Assembly (NCBI RefSeq): GCF_000935215.1
Contig: NZ_JXXD01000240.1
Coordinates: 24,724 to 88,723 of the forward strand
Direction: 5' to 3'
Length of the DNA: 64,000 bases
DNA from: Stutzerimonas stutzeri
Lineage (GTDB): Bacteria > Pseudomonadota > Gammaproteobacteria > Pseudomonadales > Pseudomonadaceae
Under the pieces are notes generated by a model. That model was not told the DNA's origin. It did not search any database and worked only from the letters and a program-made list of their open reading frames with translations. Position numbers and translations under genes: made by a program. Below, in pieces: positions 62,065-64,000 of the stretch. The first letter of the stretch is position 1, and each line of letters starts with the position of its first letter.

Positions 62065-62469
62065 ATGACAGATACACGCATCAAAATAATCAGTGATTTC
62101 CTATCAAGTGAAAGCGAGGAAATACATAACGCCTCTGACGATGAGGCAGCTGGCATCGCGCTGGCTCAAGAGCTCTGCCCTGGAAAACCATACTGTTCAG
62201 TGAGACGATGGATTCTCGTCGATCTCGATATTTCAGATGACAAAAAAGCGCTGGTTACAGAGCAAGGTTTTCAGCCAATCGTTCTCTATGCCCACACCGT
62301 AGTAACAGATAGTGCTCGTCGATTTTCTCCAGGCGATTGGGTCAGAAGCACGCTCCTGGTCGATCGAAAAAGTAACTGCCTTTTTGAAACCCAAAATAGC
62401 GTTTACATCCTCTTGGGCACAGGAACCCGGAAGACAGCAGAACCAGCTGTCGTGGCCAGCATATTTTGA
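62065..62469 (+). CDS. DUF6957-like island protein
   Basis: A 134-residue protein resembling the DUF6957 family of small proteins found in Pseudomonas islands. YCSVRRWILVDLDI, IVLYAHTVVTDSARRFSPGDWVRST and LFETQNSVYILLGTGTRK follow the family pattern. It has no signal peptide, membrane segment or catalytic motif. Function unknown. It starts 143 nt after the helicase stop; that gap contains nothing I recognise. Codon use is less GC-biased than the core genes, in keeping with transfer. Confidence 0.7.
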   Translation: MTDTRIKIISDFLSSESEEIHNASDDEAAGIALAQELCPGKPYCSVRRWILVDLDISDDKKALVTEQGFQPIVLYAHTVVTDSARRFSPGDWVRSTLLVDRKSNCLFETQNSVYILLGTGTRKTAEPAVVASIF

Positions 62470-62486
62470 TGAGCTGCGGAGACACC

Positions 62487-62630
62487 ATGACTATGCCGAT
62501 CGAACGCACTGCCGCACTTATGGAGGTGCGCCGATTCCTTAACAGCCTGACAACCAGCAGCGAGGTCAGCGATGAGATAAAACGCCAGGCTACGCGCGCT
62601 CTGCGTCATTACCTTCTGCAAGAGAGGTGA
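62487..62630 (+). CDS. BPSL0761-like small protein
   Basis: A 47-residue open frame starting MTMPIERTAALMEVRRFLNS and ending RHYLLQER. It fits the BPSL0761 family of roughly 50-residue proteins: MTMP-ERT start, short helix, RHY near the end. These are common in islands and near small DUF genes in Pseudomonas and Burkholderia. Function unknown. GCGGAG lies about 10 nt before the ATG. It ends 2 nt before the next small gene. Confidence 0.65.
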   Translation: MTMPIERTAALMEVRRFLNSLTTSSEVSDEIKRQATRALRHYLLQER

Positions 62631-62632
62631 AC

Positions 62633-62767
62633 ATGCTTGCTGAGAAAGAGGGATACATCCGCAGAATGGGTGGAACCGTTCCAGCTCACCTGCTCATTAC
62701 CGCCAGGCTGGATGAAACTGGTCGTATTCAGAAGCCGATTGAGGAAGATTGTAAAATCAGAACCTGA
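62633..62767 (+). CDS. Small hypothetical protein
   Basis: A 44-residue frame (MLAEKEGYIRRMGGTVPAHL ... EEDCKIRT) starting 2 nt after the preceding small gene, with AGAGAGG 6 nt upstream as ribosome site. I recognise no family. The stop comes shortly before the insertion sequence, so the frame looks complete rather than cut. Confidence 0.5.
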   Translation: MLAEKEGYIRRMGGTVPAHLLITARLDETGRIQKPIEEDCKIRT

Positions 62768-62784
62768 TCTAGCACATGGAACTA

Positions 62785-64000
62785 CTAAGGATGCTCTGAA
62801 ATAGCCGCCCATTTCTGGCTGACTTCAGACTCCGCTGATTTTCAAAGCAGAAGCTGATCAAAAAGCGATCAGCTCGTCTGTCCGCTGTTGTGTTTCAACC
62901 GCTGCGAGCACGCCGCAGCGGTTATTCCCTGCATCACAGACGCACCTCTGCTGCGTTCATCATTAAATGTCGGCGAGCCATCCACAGATTCGACAGGGCA
63001 AACAGCGTAACCATCTGAGACGTATTCTTCGCCAGCCCCCGGAAGCGCACCTTGGCGTAGCCAAACTGCCGCTTGATCACCCGGAACGGGTGCTCGACCT
63101 TCGCGCGCACCTGGGCCTTGGCTTTCTCGATCTTGCGCTTGGCTTTGTATAGCAGGCTGCACTTATCAAGTTTCTTGTAAGTGCTACGCCGTGCAGCGAC
63201 CTGCCAAATCACCTGGCGACCCTCATGCTCCGGACGCTTCTCGACACCGGTGTAACCGGCATCGGCACAGACCACGTTCTCGTCGCCGTGCAGCAACTTG
63301 TCGACTTGGGTGACATCCGCCACGTTGGCCGCCGTGACCACCACGCTGTGCACCAAGCCCGACTCATCGTCGACACCAATGTGTGCCTTGGCCCCGAAGT
63401 AATATTGGTTTCCCTTCTTGGTCTGGTGCATCTCTGGGTCACGTTTGCCGTCCTTGTTCTTGGTCGAACTCGGCGCGTTAATCAGCGTGGCGTCGACAAT
63501 GGTGCCCTGGCGCAGCGACAGGCCGCGGTCACCCAGGTAGCCATTGATCACGGCCAGGATGCCCACCGCCAGCTCGTGTTTCTCCAGCAGGCGCCGGAAG
63601 TTGAGGATGGTCGTTTCATCTGGGATGCGCTCCAGACTCAGCCCCGCAAACTGGCGAAGGATCATGGTCTCGTACAGCGCCTCCTCCATGGCCGGGTCGC
63701 TATAGCCGAACCAGTTCTGCATCAGATGAACCCGCAGCATCGCCATCAGCGGATAAGCCGGACGGCCACCTTCACCCCTGGGGTAGTGGGGCTCAATCAG
63801 GGCAATCAACCCCTTCCACGGCACCACCTGATCCATCTCGATCAGGAACAACTCCTTGCGGGTCTGCTTGCGCTTGCCGGCGTACTCGGCGTCGGCGAAG
63901 GTCATCTGCTTCATGGGGGCGAAAGCTCGGCGGGTGGGGTTGGGCTATTTTGCCAAATCTGGAAGTCTTCTTCAGATGGTATGGACGCCTCCCCCCGGCA
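62785..64000 (-). mobile_element. IS5-family insertion sequence (right end outside window)
   Basis: The transposase gene at 62934-63914 defines the element. The left boundary is probably just after CTAA at 62785-62788, the 4-bp YTAR target type of IS5, so the IS would begin GGATGCTCTGAAATAG at 62789. I cannot find a convincing matching inverted repeat before position 64000. The similar TCTGAAGAAG on the minus strand near 63977 is only a partial match, so the right end may lie outside. Confidence 0.6.
62934..63914 (-). CDS. IS5-family transposase
   Basis: A 326-residue DDE transposase of the IS5 family. The N-terminal DUF772-type domain begins MKQMTFADAEYAGKRKQTRK, and FRRLLEKHELAVGI leads into the catalytic part. 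Catalytic residues: Asp in TIVDATLINAPSS, Asp in VCADAGYTGVEKR and Glu in KVEHPFRVIKRQFG with the Tnp Y-(2)-R-(3)-E-(6)-K-like context. The frame is full length and intact, so the element may be active. It is transcribed against the island genes. Confidence 0.95.
   Translation of the reverse strand: MKQMTFADAEYAGKRKQTRKELFLIEMDQVVPWKGLIALIEPHYPRGEGGRPAYPLMAMLRVHLMQNWFGYSDPAMEEALYETMILRQFAGLSLERIPDETTILNFRRLLEKHELAVGILAVINGYLGDRGLSLRQGTIVDATLINAPSSTKNKDGKRDPEMHQTKKGNQYYFGAKAHIGVDDESGLVHSVVVTAANVADVTQVDKLLHGDENVVCADAGYTGVEKRPEHEGRQVIWQVAARRSTYKKLDKCSLLYKAKRKIEKAKAQVRAKVEHPFRVIKRQFGYAKVRFRGLAKNTSQMVTLFALSNLWMARRHLMMNAAEVRL

Noticed and set aside
61851..62096. 81-residue plus-strand frame overlapping the helicase end
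   Set aside because: It overlaps the helicase and the DUF6957-like gene and lacks a ribosome site and family features.

Overview
The window reads as a chromosomal segment of a GC-rich gammaproteobacterium of the Pseudomonas / Stutzerimonas (P. stutzeri) type. The evidence is gene order and protein family. The blocks mfd|gap|nqrABCDEF-apbE-nqrM|sthA, lolCDE-comEC-exbBD-lpxK-kdsB-ptp-murB|rne|rluC, yceD-rpmF-plsX-fabD-fabG-acpP-fabF-pabC-mltG-tmk-holB-pilZ-tatD are the arrangement I know from pseudomonads. The species assignment is inference.

Positions 1-12,000: mfd (cut by the left edge, minus strand) diverges from a long GAPDH-family gene. The complete Na+-translocating NADH:quinone reductase operon follows, together with its two maturation genes: apbE for covalent flavin attachment and nqrM for the iron centre. 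Positions 12,000-26,100: soluble transhydrogenase, a glycerophosphodiesterase, a small exported protein, a PilZ-domain protein, the LolCDE lipoprotein exporter, a DUF2062 membrane protein, ComEC, an ExbB/ExbD pair, and a tightly overlapping run for lipid A, KDO and peptidoglycan precursors (lpxK-trm112-kdsB-ptp-murB). Positions 26,400-33,350: rne faces rluC across a 557-bp control region that carries a well-formed rne promoter and a predicted leaderless rluC start; then a HAD phosphatase, sppA, and maf on the other strand. Positions 33,400-43,640: the fatty-acid synthesis operon (without fabH), then pabC, mltG, tmk, holB, pilZ and tatD in an overlapping chain. Positions 43,700-47,200: an AroP/ProY-type permease, a class V aminotransferase and a TetR regulator.

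At about 47,335 the core chromosome stops inside a radical-SAM gene, which keeps only its first 41 codons including the Cys cluster. From there to the right edge (at least 16.6 kb) lies a genomic island. Its first operon encodes two tyrosine recombinases and a small partner. The order and content resemble the gamma-mobile-trio (GmtY-GmtZ-GmtX) modules, and the second recombinase carries six 59-residue repeats. The cargo is defensive in character: a complete type I restriction-modification operon (hsdM-hsdS-hsdR), a small XRE regulator with a palindrome at its own start, and a divergent two-gene unit. That unit encodes a winged-helix/coiled-coil-like protein translationally coupled to an SF2 helicase. 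I do not recognise it as a named system, and it is the best candidate here for something undescribed. Three small island-type genes follow (one DUF6957-like, one BPSL0761-like), then an IS5-family element running off the right edge. The island's far end is not in the window.
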